64,000 bases of DNA from Rhizobium sp. (GCA_019739215.1 JAHHDR010000004.1:186001-250000); one strand, 5' to 3'; counted from the stretch's first letter, positions 25,676 to 35,737 are shown. Notes: generated by a model not told the origin, from the letters alone. Translations and numbers: made by a program.

Positions 25676-26944
25676 TCAGCGGATCAGGATCGCCCTGAAG
25701 TCATTGACATTGGTGCCCGTCGGCCCCGGCACGAACAGGTCTTGCGCCGCATGGAAAGCCGACCACGCATCATGCCGAGCGAGAAAGCTGCGCGGATCGC
25801 TGGCCGCCTTGCGGATGCGTGCCGCGCTGCCGCCATCGGCAAAGGCGCCAGCATTGTCCTCCGAGCCGTCGATGCCATCCGTGTCGGCCGCCAGCGCATC
25901 GATGCCCTCGACGCCCTCGATATCGAGCGCGAAGGACAGCAGCATTTCGCTGTTGCGCCCGCCCTTGCCGCAAGTATCCGTGATCGTCACCGTCGTTTCT
26001 CCGCCGGAGAGGATCACGACCGGCTTTGTGAACGGCCGACCCCGCAGCGCGACTTCGCGCGCCAGCGCCGCATGCATCTTGCCGATATCCCGTGCCTCGC
26101 CCTCGATCTGGTCGGACAGGATCACGGCGTCGATGCCCTGGCGCTTCGCCTCCGCTGCTGCGGCTTCGAGCGACACCCGCGCCGACGCGATCACATGCAC
26201 GGCATGGCGCGCAAAAACCGGATCATCGGGCGCAGGCGCGGCGGCGAACTCACTGCGTAAGTATTTAATTACATTATCGGGCAGCGCCATGCGATAGTCC
26301 GAGACAATCCGGAGTGCCTCATCGGCCGAACTCTCATCCGGCACGGTCGGCCCCGACGCCACGAAAGCAGGGTTGTCGCCGGGCACGTCGGATACGACGA
26401 GGCTGACGACGCGCGCCGGAAAGGCCGCCTTTGCCAGTCGCCCGCCCTTGATCCGCGACACATGCTTTCGCACCGTGTTCATCGCCGAAATCGGCGCCCC
26501 CGACGCCAGCAGCGCGCGATTGACCGCGATCTCGTCGGCCAGCGTCAGCCCTTCGGGCGGCGCCGGCAGCAGCGCCGACCCACCGCCGGAAATCAGAGCG
26601 ATCACCAGATCGTCTTCGGTCAGCCCCTTGACCGCATCGAGCAGGGCCTCGGAGCCGACGAGCCCCGCGTCGTCGGGCACCGGATGCGCCGACTGCAGCA
26701 CCTTTATCCTGTGGGTCTTCTCGACCGGCCCGTGCCGGGCCACGACCACGCCGTCGTAAGTCCCGTCCCACAGCGCCTCGAAAGACGCCGCCATCTGGCT
26801 CGCCGCCTTGCCGGCGCCGATCACGATCGTGCGGCCCTTCGGCTTCGCCGGCAGATGCGCCCGCATCGCTTCGAGCGTATCGGCCGCACGAACCGCGGTT
26901 TGGAACAGCGAAACGAGAAACGGACGCGGCGCGATCACGGACAT
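25676..26944 (-). CDS. Glycerate 2-kinase, MOFRL family (TtuD/GckA type)
   Basis: A 422-residue protein matching the MOFRL glycerate kinases. It has VIGAGKAASQMAASFEALWD near residue 42, LVIALISGGGSALLPAPPEG, NTVRKHVSRIKGGRLAKAAF, SDVPGDNPAFVASGPTVPD and the C-terminal LAADTDGIDGSEDNAGAF. It phosphorylates D-glycerate to 2-phosphoglycerate, linking glyoxylate, serine or hydroxypyruvate breakdown to glycolysis. That would suit disposal of glycine or serine from methylated-amine catabolism. It lies 2 bp after the Dabb gene and probably shares its transcript. Confidence 0.88.
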   Translation of the reverse strand: MSVIAPRPFLVSLFQTAVRAADTLEAMRAHLPAKPKGRTIVIGAGKAASQMAASFEALWDGTYDGVVVARHGPVEKTHRIKVLQSAHPVPDDAGLVGSEALLDAVKGLTEDDLVIALISGGGSALLPAPPEGLTLADEIAVNRALLASGAPISAMNTVRKHVSRIKGGRLAKAAFPARVVSLVVSDVPGDNPAFVASGPTVPDESSADEALRIVSDYRMALPDNVIKYLRSEFAAAPAPDDPVFARHAVHVIASARVSLEAAAAEAKRQGIDAVILSDQIEGEARDIGKMHAALAREVALRGRPFTKPVVILSGGETTVTITDTCGKGGRNSEMLLSFALDIEGVEGIDALAADTDGIDGSEDNAGAFADGGSAARIRKAASDPRSFLARHDAWSAFHAAQDLFVPGPTGTNVNDFRAILIR

Positions 26945-26946
26945 GA

Positions 26947-27258
26947 TCAGACTTCGATATCGTAGACCAGGATGCCGGCGACACCGCCTTCGGCAGCGGC
27001 GACGATGCGCCCGCCGGCCTTCTCATGATCGGGATGGACCAGATAGGCGTCACGCGACGCAGCATCGGCGAAGTCGATGACAAAACCCTCTGAAAAGCCT
27101 TTGTCCATGCCGGTCTCGGGGCTGACATTGCCGCCGACATAGGCGGCGAGATAGCCCGGCACCACGGCCTTGAGCGCCCTTATGTCATCCCAGATACCGT
27201 CTTTCTCGGCCTGGGCGATGTCGGTGCGGAAACGAATGAAAACGCAATGTCTGATCAT
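26947..27258 (-). CDS. Dabb (stress-responsive alpha/beta barrel) family protein
   Basis: A 103-residue ferredoxin-like protein. MIRHCVFIRFRTDIAQAEKD starts the barrel, GFVIDFADAASRDAYLVHPD is the core, and the rest closes with ILVYDIEV. The ATG at 27258 is chosen because the fold begins there; the frame runs further up only over the neighbouring oxidoreductase gene. Dabb proteins form dimers, and some act as small enzymes or carriers, but no activity can be named. It sits 4 bp after the GMC gene and 2 bp before the glycerate kinase, a compact operon. Confidence 0.75.
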   Translation of the reverse strand: MIRHCVFIRFRTDIAQAEKDGIWDDIRALKAVVPGYLAAYVGGNVSPETGMDKGFSEGFVIDFADAASRDAYLVHPDHEKAGGRIVAAAEGGVAGILVYDIEV

Positions 27259-27262
27259 GATC

Positions 27263-28918
27263 CTACCTGATGTCGGCGCGGGCGCGGGGCCGCTGGTCGT
27301 TGCGCTCATGGGCGAAGACCGCCGATGGCAGCGGCTCCCGCTCGCGGATGATGTCTGCCCCCTTCTCCCCCACCATGATGGTCGGCGCATTGGTGTTGCA
27401 GGAGGGCACACGAGGCATGACCGAACTGTCGCAGACACGCAAGCCCTGAAGCCCCCTCACCCGAAGGTCGAGATCGACGACGGCCATCGAATCCGTGCCC
27501 ATCTTGCAGGTGCCGACCGGGTGGTGATCGGTCTTGGCATTGGCGCAGCCATAGTCGAACAATTCGTCATCCGTCATCACTTTGGGTCCCGGCAACCGCT
27601 CGGCCAGGATGAAAGGCTTCAACGCCGCCTGCTGGAAGATTTCGCGGGCGATCTTAAGGCCTTCGAGCGACATCGTCCTGTCATGCGGGTCGGACCAGTA
27701 ATTGGGGTCGATCAGCGGCCCGTCGGAGGGATTGGCGGACTTGAGCCGGACGGTGCCGCGCGAGCGCGGATGCAGATAAGCCGAGTTCAGCGTCACGCCG
27801 GCATTGTTCAGCTTCTCGACGCCCGCCTCGATGCCCGAACCGAGACCGAGGTGAAACTGGATATCGGGCGACCGCGCCTGCGGATCGGCATACCAGAAGC
27901 CACCGGTCTCGAACAGGCTCGACGCCACCGGCCCGGATCGGAACAGCACATATTGCAGTCCCGCCCACAGCGTCCGGTGCAGCTTCGCCACCCCGTCATA
28001 GGTGTGATCGCCGGTGCATTCGGCGATGACGAAGAGATCGAGGTGATCCTGCAGATTGCCGCCGACGCCGGGCAGGTCGTGCCGGACGGTGACGCCCGCC
28101 GAGGTGAGATGGTCCGCCGGGCCGATACCGGATTGCAGCAGCAGCTTGGGCGAGCCGATCGCGCCCGACGATACCAGCACCTCGCGCTCGGCGCGGATAA
28201 TCTCGCTCCCCGCCGAGGTCACCACCTCCACGCCGACCGCACGTGTCCCCTCCAGCACGATCCGCGCCACCCGCGCGCCCAGCTTGACGGTGAGGTTCTT
28301 GCGGTCCTTGATCGGCGAGAGATAACCGAGCGACGCCGAGGACCGGCGACGGTTGCGCTGGGTCAGCTGATAGAAGCCGACGCCGGCCTGCTGTTTGCCG
28401 TTGAAATCATGATTATAGGGAATGCCGAGTTCCTGCCCCGCCCTGATATAGGCATCGCAGATCGGCAGCGCCGAGACCGGCATCGAAACCCCGAGCGGCC
28501 CGCCATAGGAATGGTAATCGTCCGCGAACCTTTGATTGTCCTCGGCACGCTTGAAATAGGGCAGAACCGAACGATAGTCCCAGCCCTCGCAGCCATCCTC
28601 CGATGCCCACAGGTCGTAGTCCGCCGCATTGCCGCGCGTATAGAGCTGGGCGTTGATCGAGGAGCCGCCGCCAATCACCTTGGCCTGGGTGTAGCGCAGC
28701 ACACGGCCCTTCATGTGCTTCTGCGGAACGGTCTCCCACCCCCAGCTCGCCACGCCCTTGGTCATCTTGGCGAAACCCGCCGGCATGTGGAACAGCGGAT
28801 TCCAGTCGCCGCCGCCCGCTTCCAGCAGCAGCACCTTGACGTCGGGATCCTCTGTCAGCCGGTTGGCCAGCACGCAGCCTGCGGGTCCGGCGCCGGTGAT
28901 GATGTAGTCGTAGGTCAT
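27263..28918 (-). CDS. GMC family oxidoreductase
   Basis: A 551-residue flavoprotein. YDYIITGAGPAGCVLANRLT is the FAD loop, TQAKVIGGGSSINAQLYTRG is the first GMC signature, and HHPVGTCKMGTDSMAVVD holds the catalytic His. SCNTNAPTIMVGEKGADIIR is the C-terminal motif. It is distinct from the GMC protein at 9770 and the one at 29879, so the window encodes three GMC enzymes. It heads a leftward operon with the Dabb and glycerate kinase genes. A role in oxidising a primary alcohol such as a sugar alcohol, choline-like or glyceryl compound is possible. Translation ends 4 bp before the Dabb gene. Confidence 0.85.
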   Translation of the reverse strand: MTYDYIITGAGPAGCVLANRLTEDPDVKVLLLEAGGGDWNPLFHMPAGFAKMTKGVASWGWETVPQKHMKGRVLRYTQAKVIGGGSSINAQLYTRGNAADYDLWASEDGCEGWDYRSVLPYFKRAEDNQRFADDYHSYGGPLGVSMPVSALPICDAYIRAGQELGIPYNHDFNGKQQAGVGFYQLTQRNRRRSSASLGYLSPIKDRKNLTVKLGARVARIVLEGTRAVGVEVVTSAGSEIIRAEREVLVSSGAIGSPKLLLQSGIGPADHLTSAGVTVRHDLPGVGGNLQDHLDLFVIAECTGDHTYDGVAKLHRTLWAGLQYVLFRSGPVASSLFETGGFWYADPQARSPDIQFHLGLGSGIEAGVEKLNNAGVTLNSAYLHPRSRGTVRLKSANPSDGPLIDPNYWSDPHDRTMSLEGLKIAREIFQQAALKPFILAERLPGPKVMTDDELFDYGCANAKTDHHPVGTCKMGTDSMAVVDLDLRVRGLQGLRVCDSSVMPRVPSCNTNAPTIMVGEKGADIIREREPLPSAVFAHERNDQRPRARADIR

Positions 28919-28950
28919 GGTCTTTCCTCAGTCCTCAAGCGGCGCCGCAG

Positions 28951-29083
28951 TCTCCCGCTTCTCCCCTTGGGGAGAAGATGCCCGAAGGGCAGATGAGGGG
29001 TTCTCATCCGCCTGCTCCTCGGGTCATGGGAACCCCTCATCCGGCCTTTCGGGGGCCACTTTCTCCCCGGGGAGAGAAGGGAA
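28951..29083. repeat. RIME-like composite palindrome
   Basis: Two inverted half elements face each other. The left half begins CTTCTCCCCTTGGGGAGAAG and continues through a CCCGAAGGG hairpin to ATGAGGGGTTC. The right half begins GAACCCCTCAT and ends TTCTCCCCGGGGAGAGAAGG. This is the architecture of rhizobial intergenic mosaic elements. It fills most of the 191-bp gap between the GMC and SDR genes, which are both leftward. Confidence 0.65.
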
Positions 29084-29109
29084 ACCCGCAGTCGCCGCAA
29101 TCCCAGAAT

Positions 29110-29879
29110 TCACAGTCTCGCAATCGACAGCCCGCCATCCGCATCGATGATCGTCCCGGTCGCAAAGCCGAATTTCCCTGACGCAAGCCCCGAGACGATC
29201 CGCCCGACATCCCCGGGCTCGCCCCAGCGCTTCATCGGCACCAGCCCGTCGGCGATCAGCCTGTCATACTTGGCCGAAACGCCCGCCGTCATGTCGCTCC
29301 GGATGATCCCCGGCCGGACCTCGAAGACCGAAATGCCCGTCTCCGCCAGCCTCAGCGCCAACCCTTGCGAAAAGGAGGAAAGCCCGGCCTTGCTGATGCA
29401 GTAATCCAGCCGCTCCGGCGAACTCATGCCCGACGAGACCGAGGTGATATTGACCACCGAGCGCGGAAACCGTTCCGGCTGCGCCAGCATCGCCTTCAGC
29501 ACGGCCTGCGTGAAGAACACCGTCCCCCTGAGATTGGTGGCAACGATCGTGTCGAAATTCTCCGGCGTCAGGTCCAGGAAATCCCCGCGCACCACCGAGG
29601 CGATGCCGGCATTGTTTGACGAGGCAGTCGACCCGGCCGAACATATCGACGATCGTGGCAAGGGCCGCGCCGTGGGTCTCGAGCCGGGCAAGATCGGACT
29701 GGACATAGATGACCCTCGTGCCCAGTGACGTCAGCTCCGTGAGAGCCGGGTCGTTTTCCACCGGCTCGCCCAGCCCGGTCAGCGCGATGTCGAAGCCATC
29801 TTCCGCGAGCGACTTCGCCCACGCCAAGCCCGATGCCGCGCCGTCCACCTGTGATGATCGCAACCGGCCGCTCGCCCAT
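29110..29879 (-). pseudogene. Short-chain dehydrogenase/reductase (3-ketoacyl reductase type), frameshifted
   Basis: A 255-residue classical SDR after removal of two inserted bases, one in the CC at 29824-29825 and one in the TTT at 29615-29617 (+ strand). Restored landmarks are VAIITGGRRGIGLAWAKSLA (cofactor loop), LVNNAGIA, VNITSVSSGMSSPERLDYCI SKAG in two parts (Ser-Tyr-Lys active site) and a C terminus ATGTIIDADGGLSIARL. It reduces a ketone or oxidises an alcohol with NAD(P). Its ATG at 29879 shares one base with the stop of the upstream GMC gene (TGATG), so the pair is coupled. The insertions lie in homopolymers and are probably sequence errors. Confidence 0.75.
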
Positions 29880-31391
29880 CAGTGCAGATCCTTCGCCGTG
29901 ATGTGTTCCAGCCACCCGCAGCGCCTGCGCAGCAACCGTCAATGCCGGATTGACCGCCGCCGAGGTGGGCAGGCAGCTGGCATCGACGACGAACAGGTTC
30001 TGGTGGTCATAGGCGCGGCAGAACGTGTCGAGCGGGCGATGTCGCCGGCTCATTGCCCATCTTTACCGTGCCGCACTGGTGCGATGGCGTCCGCTTGTCG
30101 AACGGCCGCGACAGCACGATCGGGAAGCCGGATTTTCGCAGCACGGCCTTGAGCCTGCGCACGAGGTCGAGATGCGCCTCCCAGTTCGTCCGGTGCCACT
30201 TGAGCACGATCCGGTCGCCATCGACCATGACCCGGCTCTCCGGATGCGGGATATCCTCGCTCATGGCGTAGAAAATCGATCGCATGTTTCGAGACCGTCC
30301 CGAGCAGCCATTCCGGCACCCGCGCCATGTTTGCCTTGAGGATCGCACCCGACACGCGGCCCGAGCAGCTGGACATTGCCGAGCGGCGGACCGCCCTCTC
30401 CATCCGAGAGATAGAAGTCGTTGAAGCCGAAAGTCTTCTGGTAGACGGAGGTCGTTGCGATAAAAGGGCGAGATCGCCAACACCGCGCTCGAATTGTGGT
30501 TCATGAAGTTGCGGCCGACCTGATCGGAGGAATTGGCCAGTCCCGACTTGAAGCGGTCATTGGCCGAACGCAGCAGCAGAACCGACGACTGAACCGCGCC
30601 GGCGGCAAGAATGACCAGCTTCGGCGACACCGACTTGGCCTCTCCGTTGAGCTCGTAATGCACAGTCTCGATCCGGCTGCCATCCGCCGAGGTCTCCAGT
30701 CGCACCACGCGCGATTTCGTCTGCAGCCTCACGGTCTTGTGCTGCAGGGCGTAAGCCAGTGCCGTCGTCTCCGCATCCATCTTGCCGTCGAAACTGTTGG
30801 GATGCGCGTCCCAGGGTGTCTTTGCCTTTGCCAGCCATTTGTCGATATCGACGCCGAGGGGCAGCGAATAGGGATGCATGCCATTCGCCTTCAAGCGCCC
30901 GCGCACAGCAGCGATCGCCGGCTCGTCCGGTATGGGCGGAAACGGATAGGGCTGGGAGTGATGCGGCTCGGTCGGGTCCTGGTCCAGCGCGCCGCGCACC
31001 TGGAACAGCTGTTCGGCGCGGCTGTACCAGGGTTCCAGTTCCTCATAGGGAAACGGCCAGGCCGGCGAGACGCCCTCGCGATGCTGCATCTCGAGGAAAT
31101 CCTCCCGGCGATAGCGCACCAGCACCGCGCCGTAGAAACTTCGAGTTCCCGCCGACATTGTAATAATTGCCGGGGTTGAAAAGCCTCCCCGCCATGCTCG
31201 TACCACATCTCCTTCGGGCGGAAATGACCGCGCTGGAAGATCGCCCGCTGGTCGCGGTTCTCGGGCTGGTCGGCGATATGGTCGCCGGCTTCGAGGATCA
31301 GGATACGGGCGCCCGAGGCCGCCAGCCCCGAAGCGATCGTTGCCCCGCCGATGCCGGAGCCGATGATGACGATATCGGGCGTCGTCTCCAT
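29879..31391 (-). pseudogene. GMC oxidoreductase (gluconate-dehydrogenase-like branch), frameshifted by seven insertions
   Basis: Translation in shifting frames rebuilds one 501-residue GMC-type flavoprotein. It starts METTPDIVIIGSGIGGATIA, passes NPGNYYNVGGNSKFYGAVL and LVILAAGAVQSSVLLLRSA, and reaches SHQCGTVKMGNEPATSPLDT with the catalytic His. It closes NLFVVDASCLPTSAAVNPAL and ends EHITAKDLH. Frame changes are explained by one extra base near 31179, 31136, 30462, 30360, 30272, 30034 and 29908, all inside runs of two to four identical bases. The rebuilt length is exact (502 codons with stop). Likely an alcohol or sugar oxidase-type dehydrogenase, coupled to the SDR gene. Not a convincing natural pseudogene. 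Confidence 0.75.
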
Positions 31392-31394
31392 GGA

Positions 31395-32510
31395 TCAGGC
31401 GATCCTTGCCTGGGTGGCGGGGTCGAAATAGACCGCCTTGTCGAGATTGAAGGCGAGCTTGGTCGTCTGGCCGGCCTCGATCCTTGCGTCCGCGCGAAGA
31501 CGCGCGACAACTTCCTTGTTGCCGAGCTTGGTGACGGCGAATGTGTCGGAACCGGCGGGTTCCACCACCTCGATCAGGCAGTCGCCTTCGGCCACCGAAC
31601 GCGCATTGCGGTCGGCACCGTCCGGGTCCGTGAGCGCCTCCGGCCGGATGCCGAAGATCACCTGCTTGCCGGCAAACCGCGCGAGCTTGTCCGAGACATG
31701 ACCGACCGGCAGCTTCAGCGCGGCACCTTCAGGCCGGTCGAGCGAGACGACCGGGCCACCGTCTCCACCTTCGATCGTCGCCGTCAGCAGGTTCATGGCC
31801 GGCGAACCCATGAAGTCGGCGACGAACATGTTGGTGGGATTGTTGTAGATCTCCGCCGGCGTGCCGAACTGCTGCAGCACGCCATCCTTGAGCACCGCGA
31901 TCTTTGTCGCCAGCGTCATTGCCTCGATCTGGTCGTGGGTGACATAGACGATGGTTGTCTTCATCCGCTGGTGCAGCCGCTTGATCTCGGTGCGCATGTC
32001 GACGCGCAGTTTCGCATCGAGGTTGGAAAGCGGCTCGTCGAACAGGAAGAGTTTTGGGTTGCGCACCAGCGCCCTGCCCATGGCAACACGCTGGCGCTGG
32101 CCCCCTGAAAGCTGGCTGGGCTTGCGGTCGAGCAGATGGCCGATCTGCAGCATATCGGCAACGCCCTTGATCGCGACGTCACGCTCCTCCTTGGGCACGC
32201 CCCGGATTTCCATGCCGAAGGAGATGTTTCCCGCCACCGTCATGTTCGGATAGAGCGCATAGGACTGGAAGACCATGGCGATGTCGCGCTTGGATGGCGG
32301 CAGTCCCGCCACCGAACGGCCGTCGATGGCGATCTCGCCTGACGTGATCGGCTCCAGCCCGGCGATCGTGTTGAGCAGCGTGGACTTGCCGCAGCCGGAC
32401 GGACCGACCAGCACCAGGAAGCCGCCTTCCTCGATCTCGATATTGATGTCCTTGAGGATTTCCAGCGAACCGTAGGACTTGCGGAGGTTTTGGATCTTGA
32501 GAAACGACAT
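31395..32510 (-). CDS. Carbohydrate ABC transporter ATP-binding protein (MalK/UgpC type)
   Basis: A 371-residue ATPase. Walker A is VGPSGCGKSTLLN, the signature is LSGGQRQRVAMGRALVR, Walker B is LFLFDEPLSNLDAKLR, and the switch His is VTHDQIEAMT. A C-terminal OB-fold regulatory domain follows (IFGIRPEALTDPDG), as in MalK, UgpC and other sugar importers. The start at 32510 (MSFLKIQNLRKSYGSLEILK) is set by the domain; a longer open frame upstream only overlaps the permease gene. It is the last gene of the leftward sugar transporter operon and powers the two permeases upstream. Confidence 0.9.
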   Translation of the reverse strand: MSFLKIQNLRKSYGSLEILKDINIEIEEGGFLVLVGPSGCGKSTLLNTIAGLEPITSGEIAIDGRSVAGLPPSKRDIAMVFQSYALYPNMTVAGNISFGMEIRGVPKEERDVAIKGVADMLQIGHLLDRKPSQLSGGQRQRVAMGRALVRNPKLFLFDEPLSNLDAKLRVDMRTEIKRLHQRMKTTIVYVTHDQIEAMTLATKIAVLKDGVLQQFGTPAEIYNNPTNMFVADFMGSPAMNLLTATIEGGDGGPVVSLDRPEGAALKLPVGHVSDKLARFAGKQVIFGIRPEALTDPDGADRNARSVAEGDCLIEVVEPAGSDTFAVTKLGNKEVVARLRADARIEAGQTTKLAFNLDKAVYFDPATQARIA

Positions 32511-32515
32511 GGATA

Positions 32516-33400
32516 CTATCCCTTCACGGCGCCGGACATCAGTCCGCGGACGAAGTAGCGGCCGGAGACGATGTAGACGATGAGCGTTGGCAGGGCTGCG
32601 AGGATCGCGCCGGCAAAATGGACGTTGTATTCCTTCACGCCTGTGGAGGAGCTCACGAGATTGTTGAGCGCAACCGTCATCGGCGTCGACGATGCGCCCG
32701 AAAACGAGGCGCCGAACAGGAAGTCGTTCCAGATATTGGTGAACTGCCAGATGACGGAGACGACGATAATCGGCCCCGACGACGGCAGCAGGATCCGCCC
32801 GAAGATCTGGAAGAAGCTCGCGCCGTCGATCTGCGCCGCCCGCACCAGTTCGGTCGGAAAATTCTCGTAATAGTTCCGGAAATACAGCGTCGTGAACCCG
32901 ATGCCATAGACGACATGGACGAAGATCAGGCCCCAGATCGACCCCGCAATGCCGAGATAACCCAGGATGCGGGCCATCGGGATCAGCACGATCTGGAACG
33001 GGATGAAGCAGGACAGCAGCAGCATGCCGAAGAAGACATTCGAGCCCCTGAAATGCCACTTGGTCAGCACATAGCCGTTGAGCGCGCCGATCATCGTCGA
33101 GATCGCCACGGCGGGAATGACCATCAGGATCGAGTTGATGAAGAAGGGGCGCAGCCCCGTCGGCTGCACGCCGATCTGCGCCGTGGACCAAGCCGAAAGC
33201 CAGGGCTCGATCGTCCATTGCTGCGGCAGGTTGAGCATGCCGCCCTGGCGGATCTCGTCGAGCGGCTTGAAGGAATTGACCACCATCACGTAGAGCGGCA
33301 GCAGGTAATAGACCGCGAACACAAGCAGCGCGGCATAGATCAGCGCGCGTGTCAGCCTGTTGTGCGAGATCGCATTGTCGGGGTTTGCTTGACCGGCCAT
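32516..33400 (-). CDS. Carbohydrate ABC transporter permease (MalG type)
   Basis: A 294-residue integral membrane protein with six hydrophobic segments. The cytoplasmic EAA loop is ELVRAAQIDGASFFQIFGRI LLPSSGP in two parts, and the MalG-like C terminus is RYFVRGLMSGAVKG. It pairs with the MalF-type permease encoded immediately upstream (1-bp overlap of stop and start). Resemblance is closest to glucose/mannose GtsC-type permeases, which is a tentative hint of substrate. Confidence 0.88.
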   Translation of the reverse strand: MAGQANPDNAISHNRLTRALIYAALLVFAVYYLLPLYVMVVNSFKPLDEIRQGGMLNLPQQWTIEPWLSAWSTAQIGVQPTGLRPFFINSILMVIPAVAISTMIGALNGYVLTKWHFRGSNVFFGMLLLSCFIPFQIVLIPMARILGYLGIAGSIWGLIFVHVVYGIGFTTLYFRNYYENFPTELVRAAQIDGASFFQIFGRILLPSSGPIIVVSVIWQFTNIWNDFLFGASFSGASSTPMTVALNNLVSSSTGVKEYNVHFAGAILAALPTLIVYIVSGRYFVRGLMSGAVKG

Positions 33401-34278
33401 CAGCGCTTGCCTCCCCGGATTTCGGAATAGAGATAGGGAACGATGATCGAGAAGATCATCGCGAGCATCACGATCGCCGACGATGCGCCGATGCCCATCG
33501 AATTGCGCGTGAATGTGTAGGAATACATGAAGGTCGCCGGCAACTCGGTCGCCTGTCCCGGCCCGCCACCTGTCAGCGCGATGACGAGGTCATAGGCCTT
33601 GATCGCCAGATGGGCGAGCACCACGAAGGCCGAGAGGAACACCGGCCGCATCAGCGGAATGATGATCCGGCGATAGGTCATGAACGGCGAGGCGCCATCG
33701 ATCTGCGCCGCCTTGATGATCTCGTTGTCGACACCGCGCAGGCCGGCGAGAAACATCGCCATCACGAAGCCGGACGACTGCCAGACGGCGGCGATGACGA
33801 CGCAGTAGATGGCGTAGTTCCGGTCCTTGATCCAGTTGAAGGAAAAGCTCTCCCAACCCCAGAGATGCATGGTGTTTTCGAGCCCGATGCCGGGATCGAG
33901 GAACCACTTCCAGGCGGTTCCGGTCACGATGAAGGACAGGGCCATCGGATAGAGATAGATCGGCCTGAGCACGCCCTCCGCCCGGATCTTCTGGTCCAGC
34001 AGGATCGCGAGGCCAAGGCCGAGCACCGAGCAGATGACGATGTAGAGCCCGGCAAAGATCCAGAGATTGGAAAAGGCCCGCCACCAGTGCGGCAGCTTCC
34101 AGAGCTTGGTGTAGTTCTCAAAGCCGATCAGGTTGTAGGATGGCAGCATCTTGCTGTCGGTCAGCGACAGATAGCCGGTATAGGCGATGAAACCATAGAC
34201 GAAGATGAGAATGATGAAGAAGCTCGGCGCTACGACGAGGCGTGGCAACAGGCCCTGCAATCGGCTGCGGCTGTCCAT
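33400..34278 (-). CDS. Carbohydrate ABC transporter permease (MalF type)
   Basis: A 292-residue six-helix permease. The EAA loop reads EIIKAAQIDGASPFMTYRRI IIPLMRP in two parts. The ATG at 34278 starts MDSRSRLQGLLPRLVVAPSF just before the first membrane helix; upstream frame to 34440 runs through the palindromic repeat and is rejected. A segment TGGGPGQATELPATFMYSYT late in the protein is typical of sugar permeases. It forms the channel with the MalG-type partner. Confidence 0.88.
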   Translation of the reverse strand: MDSRSRLQGLLPRLVVAPSFFIILIFVYGFIAYTGYLSLTDSKMLPSYNLIGFENYTKLWKLPHWWRAFSNLWIFAGLYIVICSVLGLGLAILLDQKIRAEGVLRPIYLYPMALSFIVTGTAWKWFLDPGIGLENTMHLWGWESFSFNWIKDRNYAIYCVVIAAVWQSSGFVMAMFLAGLRGVDNEIIKAAQIDGASPFMTYRRIIIPLMRPVFLSAFVVLAHLAIKAYDLVIALTGGGPGQATELPATFMYSYTFTRNSMGIGASSAIVMLAMIFSIIVPYLYSEIRGGKR

Positions 34279-34330
34279 GGCGGTCCTACCGTTGGAATTC
34301 TTTTCAGTTGGCGCCGTCGGCGCCGCGTGC

Positions 34331-34465
34331 TCCCGCTTCTCCCCTTGGGGAGAAGGTGGCCCGCAGGGCCGGATGAGGGGTTCCCACACATATCGAATGT
34401 GTCGATGGGAACCCCTCATCGCCTCGCTTTCGCCCGGCACGTCTCCCCAGGGGGAAAAGCGGGAG
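34331..34465. repeat. RIME-like composite palindrome
   Basis: The left end is TCCCGCTTCTCCCCTTGGGG and the right end is its rough mirror, CCCCAGGGGGAAAAGCGGGA. Internal GGGTTCCCACACAT and ATGTGTCGATGGGAACCC form a second, inner inverted pair. It sits between the binding-protein gene and the first permease gene of the sugar importer. Such a structure could trim the transcript and leave more binding-protein message than permease message. Confidence 0.65.
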
Positions 34466-34486
34466 CCTTGCGGCTCCCACCCGTGC

Positions 34487-35737
34487 TTACTTCGCGCCTT
34501 CGACAGCCGCGACCAGTTCCGTCACCGCGGCTGCGGAGTCGATCTCGCCGTTGAACTGACGGGTCACGACGTCGTAGATCGCGTTCTTGACGGCAGCCGG
34601 GTTGGCATGGCCATGCGCCATCGAACCCATGAGGCGACCGTTCTTGTCGGCATCGGCGAGGTCGGCCATGGCCTTCTTGCCGCAATCGTCGAAGTCGGTG
34701 TTCGGCACATCGGTACGCGCCGGGGCCGAGCCCTTGACCACGTTGAAGGCCGACTGGAAGACCGGGTTCTCGATGGCCGCCGCCATCTGCAGCTGTGCCG
34801 GCACCTTGTCGTCGGAAACCTTGAACATCGCGAACTGGTCGGAGTTGAAGGTCACCGCACCCTGGGTACCGGGGAAACGGATGCAGACGAAATCGGCGCC
34901 CGGCTTCTTGCCGGCCTTGATGAACTCACCCTTTGCCCAGTCGCCCATGAACTGCACGCCGGCCTTGTTCTCGATCACCATGGCGGATGCCAGGTTCCAG
35001 TCGCGACCGGAGAAGTTGTCGTCGACATAGGAGCGAAGCTTCGCCATGCGCTCGAAGGCTTCCTTCATCTGGTCCGAGCCGAGCGTCGCCGGGTCGAGAT
35101 CGATGAAGGCCTTCTTGTAGAAGTCGTCGCCCATCGACAGCACGACGGCGTCGAAGATGGTCGCGTCCTGCCAGGCCTGTCCGCCATGCGCCACGGCGGT
35201 GAGGCCCTGGGCCTTGAAGTTGTCGAGCAGGGCCACCAGTTCGTCCCAGCTCTCCGGTGCCTTGCCGCCGGCCTTGTCCAGCGCCGCCTTGTTGATCCAC
35301 ATCCAGTTGGTCGAGTGGACATTGACCGGGGCTGCGATCCAGTGGCCGTCATATTTCGAGAACTGCTGCAGGGCCTTGGGGATCACGTTGTCCCAGCCTT
35401 CCTTGGCGGCGATGTCGTCGAGATTGCCGAGCGCGCCTTCCTTGGCCCAGTCGAGAATGTCGAAGCCGAGCATCTGCACCGCCGTCGGCGCATTGCCCGA
35501 CGTGACGCGGGCGCGAAGCACCGTCATCGCTTCCGTGCCGCCACCGCCGGCAACCGGCATGTCGGTCCAGGAGATGTTCTTGGACTCGAGGTCCTTCTTG
35601 AGAACGTCGAGCGCTGCTGCTTCGCCGCCCGAGGTCCACCAGTGCAGAACCTCGACATTGTCGGCGGCGCGCGCCATGCCGGCCGCCGCGCCCATTACCA
35701 GTGCCATTGCTGCAGTCGTCATCAGTAACTTGCGCAT
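34487..35737 (-). CDS. Sugar ABC transporter substrate-binding protein (family 1)
   Basis: A 416-residue periplasmic protein with a signal peptide ([24 protein letters not shown] in two parts, cleaved near residue 24). The mature start [20 protein letters not shown] is typical of glucose/mannose-binding GtsA-like proteins. Aromatic residues expected for sugar stacking are abundant ([24 protein letters not shown]). It is the first gene of the importer operon and lies divergent from the LacI regulator at 36066. Confidence 0.88.
   Translation of the reverse strand: MRKLLMTTAAMALVMGAAAGMARAADNVEVLHWWTSGGEAAALDVLKKDLESKNISWTDMPVAGGGGTEAMTVLRARVTSGNAPTAVQMLGFDILDWAKEGALGNLDDIAAKEGWDNVIPKALQQFSKYDGHWIAAPVNVHSTNWMWINKAALDKAGGKAPESWDELVALLDNFKAQGLTAVAHGGQAWQDATIFDAVVLSMGDDFYKKAFIDLDPATLGSDQMKEAFERMAKLRSYVDDNFSGRDWNLASAMVIENKAGVQFMGDWAKGEFIKAGKKPGADFVCIRFPGTQGAVTFNSDQFAMFKVSDDKVPAQLQMAAAIENPVFQSAFNVVKGSAPARTDVPNTDFDDCGKKAMADLADADKNGRLMGSMAHGHANPAAVKNAIYDVVTRQFNGEIDSAAAVTELVAAVEGAK

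Noticed and set aside
27170..28996. Long open frame (608 codons) on the + strand
   Set aside because: It is the antisense of a GMC oxidoreductase with intact FAD and catalytic motifs; its own translation shows no family features.
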